This document shows positions 18,441-26,787 of a stretch of 64,000 nucleotides of DNA, in pieces; the stretch's first letter is position 1; each line of letters opens with the position of its first letter. The stretch is from Arthrobacter sp. ISL-85 (lineage in GTDB: Bacteria > Actinomycetota > Actinomycetes > Actinomycetales > Micrococcaceae): the NCBI RefSeq assembly GCF_018613675.1, contig NZ_JAGGPQ010000018.1:35854-99853 (forward strand), given 5' to 3'. The notes beneath the pieces were generated by a model. It made no database searches. It had not been told where the DNA came from and saw only the letters and a list, made by a program, of their open reading frames with translations. The translations under genes were made by a program, and so were the position numbers.

Positions 18441-20568
18441 GGGTCCACCGGCTGTCCGTGAGGTCGTCGATCAGCATCACTGGTTGGCCCTGGACAGACT
18501 GCAGGGCGGCTTCGAGCTCCGGGCCCACCACCAGCCGGTCCCATACCCCCGCGAGCCGGTAGGCGCTGTTGCCGCCGCGTCCGCCGGTGGGACCCCCGTG
18601 GGCCAGCTCCAGCCCGCCAAGGTAGGGGATGCGACCGATGTCGGAGATGCCCCGGGCCAGCGAACCCACCAGTTGGGGTTTGCTGCGGGACGGCACAGCC
18701 ACAATGGCGGCCGGCCTCCCAGCCCCGCTCCATCCGGGATTCCGGCCATCACCGGCCCCCCATTCGCGCAGTACCTGCACGCAGGCCTGGAGCATTCCCG
18801 GATCCACCGGCCGGTCCTCCGCGTTGGCGGCGAACAGTTCCCGCAGGGCACCGCCCCACCCCAGGTCCGTCAGCCTGGCAAGGACCCGCCCTTCCGAAAG
18901 GCCCTCGCCCGGTTTGAGATTCCCCTTCACCGGAACCCCAAGACGGTCCATGCCGCTGGGCCACTGAAGACGCGGTTCCACAACGCCGCCCGCCCTGCTG
19001 AGGGTCTGGTTTGCCGCCGCTGTGGCGTCGGCCGCCACATCCGCCGGGAACCACTGGCCGGCACAGTTGTCGCACCGGCCGCACGGACGGGCCGTCTCGT
19101 CGTCCAGGACCGAGGTGATGTACTCCATCCGGCAGCCCGCAGTGTCCTGGTAAATCACCATTGACTCCTGCTCGTCCACGCGAGCCTCGGCAATGCGGCG
19201 GTAGCGCTCGGCGTCGTAAACCCACGGCTGGCCAGTGGACCGCCAGCCCCCGCCGACCCGCTCCACGGCTCCGTCAACGGACAGCACTTTCAGCAACAGT
19301 TCAAGCGGCGTGCGGCGAAGATCCACCCTGGCTTCCAGCGCCACCGTCGACAGCGCTGAGCCGGCTTCGGCCAGCGCCGTCAGCACGGCCGCCGCCTTCT
19401 CCTCGGATGGCATGGACGCTGTGGCGAAGTACTGCCAGATTTCGCGGTCCTCGGAGCCGGGGAGCAGCAGCACGTCGGCATTCGCGGCACCTCGGCCGGC
19501 ACGGCCCACCTGCTGGTAGTAGGCCACCGGCGAAGAGGGCGCGCCGAGGTGGACAACGAAGCCAAGATCGGGCTTGTCGAAGCCCATTCCCAGGGCGGAC
19601 GTGGCCACCAGCGCCTTGACCTGGTTGTCCTTCAGGAGCTGCTCGGCCCGCTCACGGTCCGCCGGATCGGTCCGCCCCGTGTAGGCGAGCACGTTGTGTC
19701 CCGCTTCGGACAGCAGCCGGGCGGTGTCCTCCGCCGCGGAAACGGTCAGGGTATAGATGATGCCGCTCCCGGGGAGGTCTGCCAGGTGGGTCAGCAGCCA
19801 CCCCAGCCGCTCTTTCGAGTTCGGCAGCGCAAGGACGCCAAGCCGAAGCGAGTCACGGCCCAGGGAGCCGCGGATGGTCAGGACTCCTGCGCCGAGTTGC
19901 TCTTCAATGTCATGCACCACGCGGGAGTTGGCCGTGGCCGTGGTGGCCAGGACCGGTACCGTGTCCGGGAGGCGGGTGATGAGGTCCGCAATCCGGCGGT
20001 AATCGGGACGGAAGTCGTGGCCCCAGTCCGAGATGCAGTGGGCTTCATCGATGACCAGCAAACCGGTCCTGCGGAGGAGCTCGGGCAGCTGCGTTTCCCT
20101 GAACGCGGGGTTGGTGAGCCGTTCCGGGGAAACCAGGAGGACGTCCACCTCATCGGCGGCGAGGCGCTCACGAACCGTGTCCCACTCCAGCTGGTTGGCG
20201 GAGTTGATGGCGACGGCGCGGACCCCGGCCCGGGCAGCGGCTGCCACCTGGTCCCGCATCAGGGCAAGCAGGGGCGAGACGATGAGCGTGGGGCCGGCGC
20301 CCCGGCGGCGCAGCAGCAGGGATGCCACGAAGTACACGGCTGACTTGCCCCAGCCGGTGCGCTGGACCACCAGGGCCCGCCGTCCGCCGTCGACCAATGC
20401 CTCGATGGCTTCAAACTGCCCGTTGTGGAAGACGGCGCCCGGGTTCCCCACCAGGCCGCGGAGAACCTCAAGCGCCTCGGCGTGCGTTGCGGTTCCCGGC
20501 GCACCCGGATCTGCCGAATCTCTGACTGGGGTGGCGGAAACTGTGGAAGCGTACTGGTTATTGGCCAT
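18364..20568 (-). CDS. recQ: RecQ-family DNA helicase with C-terminal phosphoribosyltransferase-like region
   Basis: A 734-residue superfamily 2 helicase. Walker A TGWGKS is at 71-76, DEAH in VIDEAHCISDWGHDFRPDY, motif VI in QQVGRAGRG, and the RecQ zinc-binding cysteines in CRMEYI and CGRCDNC. It unwinds DNA during repair. Instead of an HRDC domain the last 170 residues end with VMLIDDLTDSRWTLTVAG, which resembles the PRPP-binding loop of type I phosphoribosyltransferases. The ATG at 20568 starts MANNQYAS; an upstream ATG at 20649 would add 27 unlikely residues. Confidence 0.88.
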   Translation of the reverse strand: MANNQYASTVSATPVRDSADPGAPGTATHAEALEVLRGLVGNPGAVFHNGQFEAIEALVDGGRRALVVQRTGWGKSAVYFVASLLLRRRGAGPTLIVSPLLALMRDQVAAAARAGVRAVAINSANQLEWDTVRERLAADEVDVLLVSPERLTNPAFRETQLPELLRRTGLLVIDEAHCISDWGHDFRPDYRRIADLITRLPDTVPVLATTATANSRVVHDIEEQLGAGVLTIRGSLGRDSLRLGVLALPNSKERLGWLLTHLADLPGSGIIYTLTVSAAEDTARLLSEAGHNVLAYTGRTDPADRERAEQLLKDNQVKALVATSALGMGFDKPDLGFVVHLGAPSSPVAYYQQVGRAGRGAANADVLLLPGSEDREIWQYFATASMPSEEKAAAVLTALAEAGSALSTVALEARVDLRRTPLELLLKVLSVDGAVERVGGGWRSTGQPWVYDAERYRRIAEARVDEQESMVIYQDTAGCRMEYITSVLDDETARPCGRCDNCAGQWFPADVAADATAAANQTLSRAGGVVEPRLQWPSGMDRLGVPVKGNLKPGEGLSEGRVLARLTDLGWGGALRELFAANAEDRPVDPGMLQACVQVLREWGAGDGRNPGWSGAGRPAAIVAVPSRSKPQLVGSLARGISDIGRIPYLGGLELAHGGPTGGRGGNSAYRLAGVWDRLVVGPELEAALQSVQGQPVMLIDDLTDSRWTLTVAGRALRQAGAGAVLPLVLAQAG

Positions 20569-20733
20569 TGATTCAGTATCCCAGCACCCTCCGACACCCC
20601 GCACAGCACCAGGGCCGCTATGTGGAAACGCTATGTGGAAACCGGTCAACGACGCACTGCAAAGCTCCGGCTGTTACGCAAGTTGCCTCAAAGCCCCCTT
20701 TGCCACAGGCGGCGCACACGTAAGATAAAGCCC

Positions 20734-22152
20734 GTGACTAGCGAACAGACAACGACATTTGATCTCTCGGCATCCTTCAAGGCCTACGACGTCCGGGGGA
20801 TTGTGGGCGAGTCGATCACCGCCGAAATCGTCGAAGCCGTGGGGGCCGCGTTCGTGGATGTCCTGCAGCTTGAGGGACAGACCATCGTGGTGGGCGGGGA
20901 CATGCGTCCTTCCTCTCCCGAGTTCACCAAAGCCTTCGCTAATGGAGCGGCAACCCGCGGAGCCAACGTGGAGCTGCTGGACCTGATCTCCACGGACGAA
21001 CTCTACTTCGCCTGCGGTTTCCTCAACCGTGCCGGGGCAACCTTCACCGCCAGTCACAACCCTGCCGAGTACAACGGGATCAAGATGGCCAAGGCAGGCG
21101 CCGTGCCCATCTCCTCCGAATCCGGCCTCAAGGAAATCCAGGCCCTCTCGGAGCAGTACCTCAACGCAGGTGCCATTCCCGCTGCCGGCACCAGGGGCCT
21201 CATCAGCGTCCGCGACGTCCTCCGGGACTACTCCGAGTACCTCCGCAAGCTTGTTGACCTCTCCGCCTCCCGCCCGCTGAAGGTGGTGGTGGATGCCGGC
21301 AACGGCATGGCCGGCCTGACCACCCCGGCTGTCCTGGGTGACACGCTCCTGCCCAAGCTGCCCTTCGACATCGTTCCCCTGTACTTCGAGCTGGACGGTT
21401 CGTTCCCCAACCACCCGGCCAACCCGCTGGAACCGGAAAACCTCCGGGACCTGCAGGCCGCAGTGATCGAACACGGGGCGGACATCGGCCTGGCCTTCGA
21501 CGGCGACGCCGACCGCTGCTTCGTCATCGACGAGAAAGGCGAGCCCGTGTCGCCGTCGGCCATCACCGGCATGGTGGCCCGGCGCGAGATCGCCCGCGCC
21601 AAGGCCCAGGGCGAGGAAACACCCAGCATCATCCACAACCTGCTCACCTCCCGCGCGGTCCCCGAACTCGTGGAGCACGACGGCGGACGCGCAGTCCGTA
21701 CGCGCGTGGGCCACTCCTTCATCAAGGCAGTCATGGCCAAGGAAGGTGCCGTTTTCGGCGGCGAGCACTCCGCCCACTTCTACTTCCGCGACTTCTGGAA
21801 TGCTGACACCGGCATGCTGGCTGCCATGCACGTCCTTGCGGCCCTGGGCGAGCAGGACGGCCCGCTCTCCGAACTGGCCCGCGAATACGAGCCCTACGTC
21901 AGCTCCGGCGAGATCAACTCCGAGGTGGAGGACAAACCGGCAGCGGTTGAGCGCGTGCGCCAGGCGTTCGCGGACCAGGACCTTACCATCGACAACCTGG
22001 ACGGCAGCACGTTCACGGCCAACGATGGCAGCTACTGGTTCAACCTGCGCCCATCCAACACCGAACCGTTCCTGCGGCTCAACGCCGAGGCTACGGACCG
22101 GGCCACCATGGAACGCGTCCGCGACCGCGTCCTGTCCCTGGTGCGGGCCTAG
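20734..22152 (+). CDS. manB: Phosphomannomutase/phosphoglucomutase
   Basis: A 472-residue alpha-D-phosphohexomutase that interconverts mannose-6-P and mannose-1-P (or the glucose pair). It supplies GDP-mannose for glycans. The phosphoserine loop TASHNPAEYNG (Ser107), the metal loop DGDADRC (Asp256, 258, 260) and the C-terminal phosphate-binding RPSNTEPFLRLN are all intact. The GTG at 20734 was chosen; the frame extends upstream through non-coding sequence. The downstream small gene begins after 6 nt. Confidence 0.92.
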   Translation: MTSEQTTTFDLSASFKAYDVRGIVGESITAEIVEAVGAAFVDVLQLEGQTIVVGGDMRPSSPEFTKAFANGAATRGANVELLDLISTDELYFACGFLNRAGATFTASHNPAEYNGIKMAKAGAVPISSESGLKEIQALSEQYLNAGAIPAAGTRGLISVRDVLRDYSEYLRKLVDLSASRPLKVVVDAGNGMAGLTTPAVLGDTLLPKLPFDIVPLYFELDGSFPNHPANPLEPENLRDLQAAVIEHGADIGLAFDGDADRCFVIDEKGEPVSPSAITGMVARREIARAKAQGEETPSIIHNLLTSRAVPELVEHDGGRAVRTRVGHSFIKAVMAKEGAVFGGEHSAHFYFRDFWNADTGMLAAMHVLAALGEQDGPLSELAREYEPYVSSGEINSEVEDKPAAVERVRQAFADQDLTIDNLDGSTFTANDGSYWFNLRPSNTEPFLRLNAEATDRATMERVRDRVLSLVRA

Positions 22153-22158
22153 CACCGG

Positions 22159-22656
22159 ATGACTGACCACACCGGGCAGGCAACGGACGGACACAGCGGG
22201 CAGGAGAGTTGGCGTGGCTCCGTCTCCGAAGCCACGGCAACGGACCTGGAGAACCTCCTGGGCACAGGCGTCAGCGCGGCCCAGGAACAGCTCCAGCGCA
22301 ATGGCGGCTTCCTGCCCTTCGCGCTGACGGTGCAGAACGACGGCGAGGTACGGCTGGTTGCCGTCTCCCCCGCCGATGCCGGAGAGGGCAGCGACGGAGA
22401 CTTCGACGCCGACGCCATGATCGGCGACCTTCAGGCCCTCCTCCGCCAAAACCGGGACGATTTCCGCGCCGCCGCGGTTGTCTGCGACATCCTGCTGGTG
22501 GAAGAGGATTCGGATGCCATCCATGTGGCAGCCGAGCACCGGGACGGTTCCCTTTTCGCGGCCGTGCTGCCTTACGCCGCCAACGCCACCACCCAGACCT
22601 GGGAATTCGGTGAGCTGGGCGCGGACGCCAGCGAGCCCGCCATCTGGGTGGACTAG
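22159..22656 (+). CDS. Acidic hypothetical protein downstream of manB
   Basis: A 165-residue acidic protein without signal or membrane segment. After a polar 45-residue leader it shows an alternating strand/helix pattern (GGFLPFALTVQNDGEVRLVAVSP; AAAVVCDILLVEEDSDAIHVAAEHRDG) that suggests a small alpha/beta sensor-like domain. It is co-directional with manB (6-nt gap) and nsrR (15-nt gap). I do not recognise the family. Confidence 0.75.
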   Translation: MTDHTGQATDGHSGQESWRGSVSEATATDLENLLGTGVSAAQEQLQRNGGFLPFALTVQNDGEVRLVAVSPADAGEGSDGDFDADAMIGDLQALLRQNRDDFRAAAVVCDILLVEEDSDAIHVAAEHRDGSLFAAVLPYAANATTQTWEFGELGADASEPAIWVD

Positions 22657-22671
22657 ACCGGACCTGCAGCC

Positions 22672-23121
22672 ATGAAAATCAATGCCTTCGCCGACGTCAG
22701 CCTGCGCGCCCTCATGGTGCTCGCAGCCGTCCCGGACGGCGCGCTGCTCACCACCCAAAGCATCGCGGACTCGGTGGGTACGCCCTACAACCACGTCAGC
22801 AAGGCCATGGCCCGGCTGCGGAGCATGGGGCTGATTGAGGTTGTCCGCGGCCGCTCCGGTGGGTCGCGGCTTAGCCATGCGGGCCGCATCGCCACGGTGG
22901 GCCAGATCCTGCGGCAGCTTGACACGCGCACGGATCCTGCAGACTGTGTGGCCCCGGGAGGCAACTGCCCCCTGATCAACGAGTGCAAGCTCCGCGGCGC
23001 CCTGGCCCGCGCCCGGGAGGCCTTCTACGCCGAGCTGGACTCCGTGGTCATCTCCGATCTCCCGCACGCCCGGCAAATGGCTCCGGTATTCCAGATGATC
23101 GGCCTCCGTCCGGAGCTTTAG
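22672..23121 (+). CDS. nsrR: Rrf2-family nitric oxide sensor NsrR
   Basis: A 149-residue Rrf2 regulator: winged helix in residues 1-70 (TTQSIADSVGTPYNHVSKAMARL, wing RGRSGGSRL) and three cysteines at 92, 99 and 105 (C-x6-C-x5-C) that hold the [4Fe-4S] cluster of NsrR proteins. NO destroys the cluster and releases DNA. The next gene is flavohemoglobin hmp, the standard NsrR target, with palindromes in between. Confidence 0.92.
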   Translation: MKINAFADVSLRALMVLAAVPDGALLTTQSIADSVGTPYNHVSKAMARLRSMGLIEVVRGRSGGSRLSHAGRIATVGQILRQLDTRTDPADCVAPGGNCPLINECKLRGALARAREAFYAELDSVVISDLPHARQMAPVFQMIGLRPEL

Positions 23122-23151
23122 GCACCGCCTATCCGGGCGCCCGCTATCGGT

Positions 23152-23213
23152 TTGATTTCGAACTTCTACACAGTGTAGAACTGAGGCAGAAATACTCGTA
23201 TTTCAAATATGAG
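23152..23213 (+). promoter_or_regulatory. hmp promoter with NsrR-like palindromes
   Basis: A perfect 8+1+8 palindrome TTCTACAC-A-GTGTAGAA lies at 23164-23180 and a near-perfect CTCGTATTT-C-AAATATGAG (one mismatch) at 23195-23213. The second has the ATTT-N-AAAT centre of known NsrR sites. A possible promoter TTGATT-18 nt-TAGAAC (23152-23181) contains the first palindrome, and the second sits at the expected start of transcription. Confidence 0.6.
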
Positions 23214-23261
23214 TTTTCCTCCGGCCGGACGAAGGCCCCGGCCATAACCTCAGGAGTTCAG

Positions 23262-24422
23262 ATGCTCTCGGACAAGTCCCGCCCAGTCATTGAGGCCACC
23301 CTGCCGCTGGTCGGATCCAGGATCGGATCCATCACACCCAACTTCTACGGCCGCCTCTTCGCCGCGCATCCTGAACTGATGGATGGCTTGTTCAGCCGCT
23401 CCAACCAGCGTTCAGGGAACCAGCAGCAGGCCCTCGCCGGGAGCATCGCCGCCTTCGCCACCCACTTGGTGAACAACCCGGGCACACTGCCCGAAACCGT
23501 CCTTTCGCGCATCGCGCACCGGCACGCTTCCCTGGGCATCACCGAGCCGCAGTACCAGGTGGTCTACGAGCACCTGTTCGCGGCCATCGCCGAAGACCTG
23601 GCGGAGGTCATCACTCCCGGGATCGCCGAGGCCTGGACCGAGGTGTACTGGCTGATGGCGGACGCCCTGATCAAGCTCGAAAAGGGCCTTTACGCTGCCC
23701 AGGCCAATGACAGGATGTGGATGCCGTGGCGCGTGGCGGCCAAGACGCCTGCCGGAACCGGATCCATGACCTTCACCCTGGAACCGGCCGACGACACCCC
23801 TGTCACCCCGGCCCTTCCCGGCCAGTACGTCAGCGTCAAGGTTGCTCTTTCGGACGGACTGCGCCAGGTCCGGCAGTATTCCCTCTCCGGTGACGCAGGC
23901 ACCAGCCGCACCTTCACCACCAAGCTGGACGACGGCGGGGAGGTCTCCCCCGTGCTGCACAATACTGTCCAGGTGGGTGACGTCGTCGAGATCTCCAATC
24001 CTTACGGCGAGATCACCCTCAAGGAGGGCGACGGCCCGGTGGTCCTCGCCTCCGCGGGCATCGGCTGCACGCCCACCGCCTCCATCCTTCGCTCCCTCGC
24101 CGAGTCCGGCTCCGACCGCCAGGTCCTGGTGCTGCACGCGGAAAGCACTTTGGACAGCTGGGCCCTGCGCAGCCAGATGACGGACGACGTCGAACGCCTT
24201 GACGGTGCCGAGCTGCAGCTCTGGCTGGAGAAGCCGGTGGACGGCGCCAAGGAGGGCTTTATGTCCCTGCGCGAAGTGGACCTTCCCGCCGACGCATCGC
24301 TCTACCTCTGCGGCCCCCTGCCATTCATGAAGAACATCCGCAACGAGGCCATCAACGCCGGCATCCCGGCCACCCGGATCCACTACGAGGTCTTCGGCCC
24401 GGACATCTGGCTCGCCAGCTAG
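23262..24422 (+). CDS. hmp: Flavohemoglobin, nitric oxide dioxygenase
   Basis: A 386-residue protein that oxidises NO to nitrate using O2 and NAD(P)H. The globin domain covers residues 1-140: Tyr29 in TPNFYGRLF, distal Gln near 54 in SGNQQQAL and proximal His88 in IAHRHASLGI. The ferredoxin-reductase half has the FAD motif RQYSLSG and the NAD site ASAGIGCTPTASILR, ending in YEVFGPD. The ATG at 23262 follows AGGAG; the longer open frame overlaps nsrR and is not coding. NsrR control is expected. Confidence 0.95.
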   Translation: MLSDKSRPVIEATLPLVGSRIGSITPNFYGRLFAAHPELMDGLFSRSNQRSGNQQQALAGSIAAFATHLVNNPGTLPETVLSRIAHRHASLGITEPQYQVVYEHLFAAIAEDLAEVITPGIAEAWTEVYWLMADALIKLEKGLYAAQANDRMWMPWRVAAKTPAGTGSMTFTLEPADDTPVTPALPGQYVSVKVALSDGLRQVRQYSLSGDAGTSRTFTTKLDDGGEVSPVLHNTVQVGDVVEISNPYGEITLKEGDGPVVLASAGIGCTPTASILRSLAESGSDRQVLVLHAESTLDSWALRSQMTDDVERLDGAELQLWLEKPVDGAKEGFMSLREVDLPADASLYLCGPLPFMKNIRNEAINAGIPATRIHYEVFGPDIWLAS

Positions 24423-24464
24423 ATCCATTGATAGCTGGGTGGGCCCGCGCCAAGCCTCGTTATT

Positions 24465-24513
24465 ACGACGGCGGCCCCGCACCTTTTTCGAAAAGGTGCG
24501 GGGCCGCCGTCGT
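24465..24513. terminator. Strong bidirectional terminator between hmp and pckG
   Basis: A perfect 23-bp stem (24465-24487 / 24491-24513) with a 3-nt loop. Both arms end in A/T runs, so it serves the two convergent genes. Confidence 0.9.
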
Positions 24514-24525
24514 TGTGTTTGCCGG

Positions 24526-26358
24526 TTAGTGGTCCGACATCCGTTCCTTCAGTGACTCGAGCTCGGTGCGCAGGGCATCCGGCAGCGAGTCGCCGAACCT
24601 GGCGTACCACTCCTCGATGGAGGCGAGCTCCGTGTCCCACTCTTCGCGGTCGACGCGGACGGCGTCCTCAACGTGGGCGTGGGTCAGGTCCAGGCCGGTG
24701 ACGTCCAGCGAGTGCCCGGCGGGAACGTACCCGATGGGGGTCTCAACGGCGTCAGCCTTGCCCTCGATGCGCTCGATGGCCCATTTGAGGACCCGGGCGT
24801 TGTCGCCGAAGCCGGGCCAGGCGAAGCCGCCGTCTGCGGTGCGGCGGAACCAGTTCACCAGGAAGATGTGGGGCAGGCGTTCCGGGTTGGCCTTGCCGGA
24901 GACACTGATCCAGTGCTTCAGGTAGTCGCCGGCGTCGTAACCGATGAACGGCAGCATGGCCATGGGATCGCGGCGGAGCACGCCAACCTGGCCGGCGGCC
25001 GCGGCCGTGGTCTCGGAGGAAAGGGTGGAGCCCATGAAGATGCCGTTGGTCCAGCTGCGGGCCTGGGTGACCAGGGGAACCGTGGTCTTGCGGCGTCCAC
25101 CGAAGAGGATGGCCGAAAGTTCCACGCCCTCCGGGCTGTAGTACTCCTCGGCAAGCATGTCGATCTGCGCGATCGGCGTGCAGAAGCGGGAGTTCGGGTG
25201 TGCGGCAGGCTTGCCCGTCGCCGGAGTCCAGGAGTTGCCCTCCCAGTCGGTGAGGTGCGCCGGAACCTCGTCCGTCATCCCCTCCCACCACACGCCGCCG
25301 TCGTCGGTCAGGGCAACGTTGGTGAAGATGCTGTGGCCCTTGGCGATGGCGCGCATGGCGTTGGGGTTGGTGCCCCAGCCGGTGCCCGGGGCGACGCCAA
25401 AAAGGCCGGCTTCCGGGTTGGTGGCGCGGAGCTCGCCTTCCTTGCCGATCCGCATCCAGGTGATGTCATCGCCCAGAGTCTCCACTTTCCATCCTTCAAT
25501 GGTGGGATCGAGCAGCGCGAGGTTGGTCTTGCCGCAGGCGGAGGGGAAGGCGGCGGAGACGTAGTAGTTCTTCTTCTCCGGCGAGGTCAGCTTGAGGATG
25601 AGCATGTGCTCGGCCAGCCAGCCTTCGTCGCGTGCCATGACCGAGGCGATGCGCAGGGCGTAGCACTTCTTTCCCAGAAGCGCGTTGCCGCCGTAGCCGG
25701 AGCCGAAGGACCAGATGGAGCGCTCCTCCGGGAAGTGGACGATCCACTTGTCGGGGTTGCACGGCCATGCCACATCTTCCTGGCCGGGCTCAAGGGGGGC
25801 GCCCAGGGAGTGGAGGGCCGGAACGAAGAACGCGTTGGTCCTGGTGATCTTGTCCAGCACCGCGGTACCGATATTGGCCATGATGCGCATGGAGGCAACA
25901 ACGTAGGCGCTGTCCGTGATTTCCACGCCGAACTTGGGGTCCTCGGCATCGAGGTGGCCCATGACGAACGGGATAACGTACATGGTGCGGCCGCGCATGG
26001 AGCCGGCGAACAGGCCGCGCAGCTTGTCCTTCATCTCCCGCGGGTCCATCCAGTTGTTGGTGAAGCCGGCATCGCGCCTGTTTTCGGAGCAGATAAAGGT
26101 CTGTTCCTCGACACGCGCTACGTCTGCCGGGTCCGAGAACGCGGCGAAGGAGTTCGGGAACAGGTCCTGGTTGAGCCTGGTCAGGGTGCCGGCAGCAACA
26201 AGCTCGTCCGTGAGGCGGGTGTTTTCCTCTTCGGAGCCGTCTACCCAGTAGATGCGGTCCGGCTGCGTAAGCTCAGCAACCTCTTCGACCCATGCCAGCA
26301 GGCCGGCATGTGTGGTGGGTGCTTTCTCAAGCAGCGGCTTCTGCGCCAGATCGCCCAT
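24526..26358 (-). CDS. pckG: Phosphoenolpyruvate carboxykinase (GTP)
   Basis: A 610-residue enzyme of the full length typical for the GTP-dependent family. It turns oxaloacetate and GTP into PEP, CO2 and GDP, the first step of gluconeogenesis. The P-loop with its reactive cysteine, [11 protein letters not shown], lies near residue 273, and the [26 protein letters not shown] and [17 protein letters not shown] blocks are conserved. The ATG at 26358 has GGAAGGGAA upstream. A GTGA-N6-TCAC site lies about 150 nt before the start. Confidence 0.95.
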   Translation of the reverse strand: MGDLAQKPLLEKAPTTHAGLLAWVEEVAELTQPDRIYWVDGSEEENTRLTDELVAAGTLTRLNQDLFPNSFAAFSDPADVARVEEQTFICSENRRDAGFTNNWMDPREMKDKLRGLFAGSMRGRTMYVIPFVMGHLDAEDPKFGVEITDSAYVVASMRIMANIGTAVLDKITRTNAFFVPALHSLGAPLEPGQEDVAWPCNPDKWIVHFPEERSIWSFGSGYGGNALLGKKCYALRIASVMARDEGWLAEHMLILKLTSPEKKNYYVSAAFPSACGKTNLALLDPTIEGWKVETLGDDITWMRIGKEGELRATNPEAGLFGVAPGTGWGTNPNAMRAIAKGHSIFTNVALTDDGGVWWEGMTDEVPAHLTDWEGNSWTPATGKPAAHPNSRFCTPIAQIDMLAEEYYSPEGVELSAILFGGRRKTTVPLVTQARSWTNGIFMGSTLSSETTAAAAGQVGVLRRDPMAMLPFIGYDAGDYLKHWISVSGKANPERLPHIFLVNWFRRTADGGFAWPGFGDNARVLKWAIERIEGKADAVETPIGYVPAGHSLDVTGLDLTHAHVEDAVRVDREEWDTELASIEEWYARFGDSLPDALRTELESLKERMSDH

Positions 26359-26507
26359 TGCAGTTCCCTTCCTCGGGTTCATCGGTGTGTCCTAAATGCT
26401 ATGGTCCGGACCAGTGGAGTTTTTGGGGAGCTTGACTGACATATCCGGCCACCGAAAGTGAATTCCGCGGGAAATCAAGGAAGTGTTGCCGCGAAAACGG
26501 CGATTAA

Positions 26508-26521
26508 GTGACAAAGGTCAC
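26508..26521. promoter_or_regulatory. CRP/GlxR-type half-palindrome pair upstream of pckG
   Basis: GTGA-CAAAGG-TCAC has exactly the spacing of the CRP/GlxR consensus TGTGA-N6-TCACA, missing only the outer T/A pair. pckG is a common target of cAMP receptor proteins. It also lies 40 nt before the tRNA-Arg promoter, so the target is not certain. Confidence 0.4.
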
Positions 26522-26560
26522 CTATACCGGTCTAGTTGCGGAGATTACAGCTGGTTCGAT

Positions 26561-26589
26561 TTGGCATGCGGCGCCTGCTCGCGTAAAGT
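26561..26589 (+). promoter_or_regulatory. Promoter of tRNA-Arg
   Basis: TTGGCA (26561-26566), a 17-nt spacer and TAAAGT (26584-26589), about 45 nt before the mature tRNA. Confidence 0.5.
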
Positions 26590-26634
26590 AATTCGAGGTT
26601 CAGGGAGAGCGGTTCTTCTCCCGGGACACGAAAT

Positions 26635-26711
<77 letters not shown>

Positions 26712-26713
26712 AC

Positions 26714-26749
26714 AAGGTCCGCACCGGTTCGCCGGTGCGGACCTTTTTT
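26714..26749 (+). terminator. Terminator of tRNA-Arg
   Basis: A 14-bp stem (26714-26727 / 26732-26745) with a TTCG tetraloop and a T run. Confidence 0.88.
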
Positions 26750-26787
26750 GTGCTGTCAGGCCAGCTGTCCCCGGCTAGGCTTTGCAC

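Noticed and set aside
20674..23076. 800-codon minus-strand frame across manB, the hypothetical gene and nsrR
   Set aside because: It spans three genes with recognised motifs and has shadow composition.
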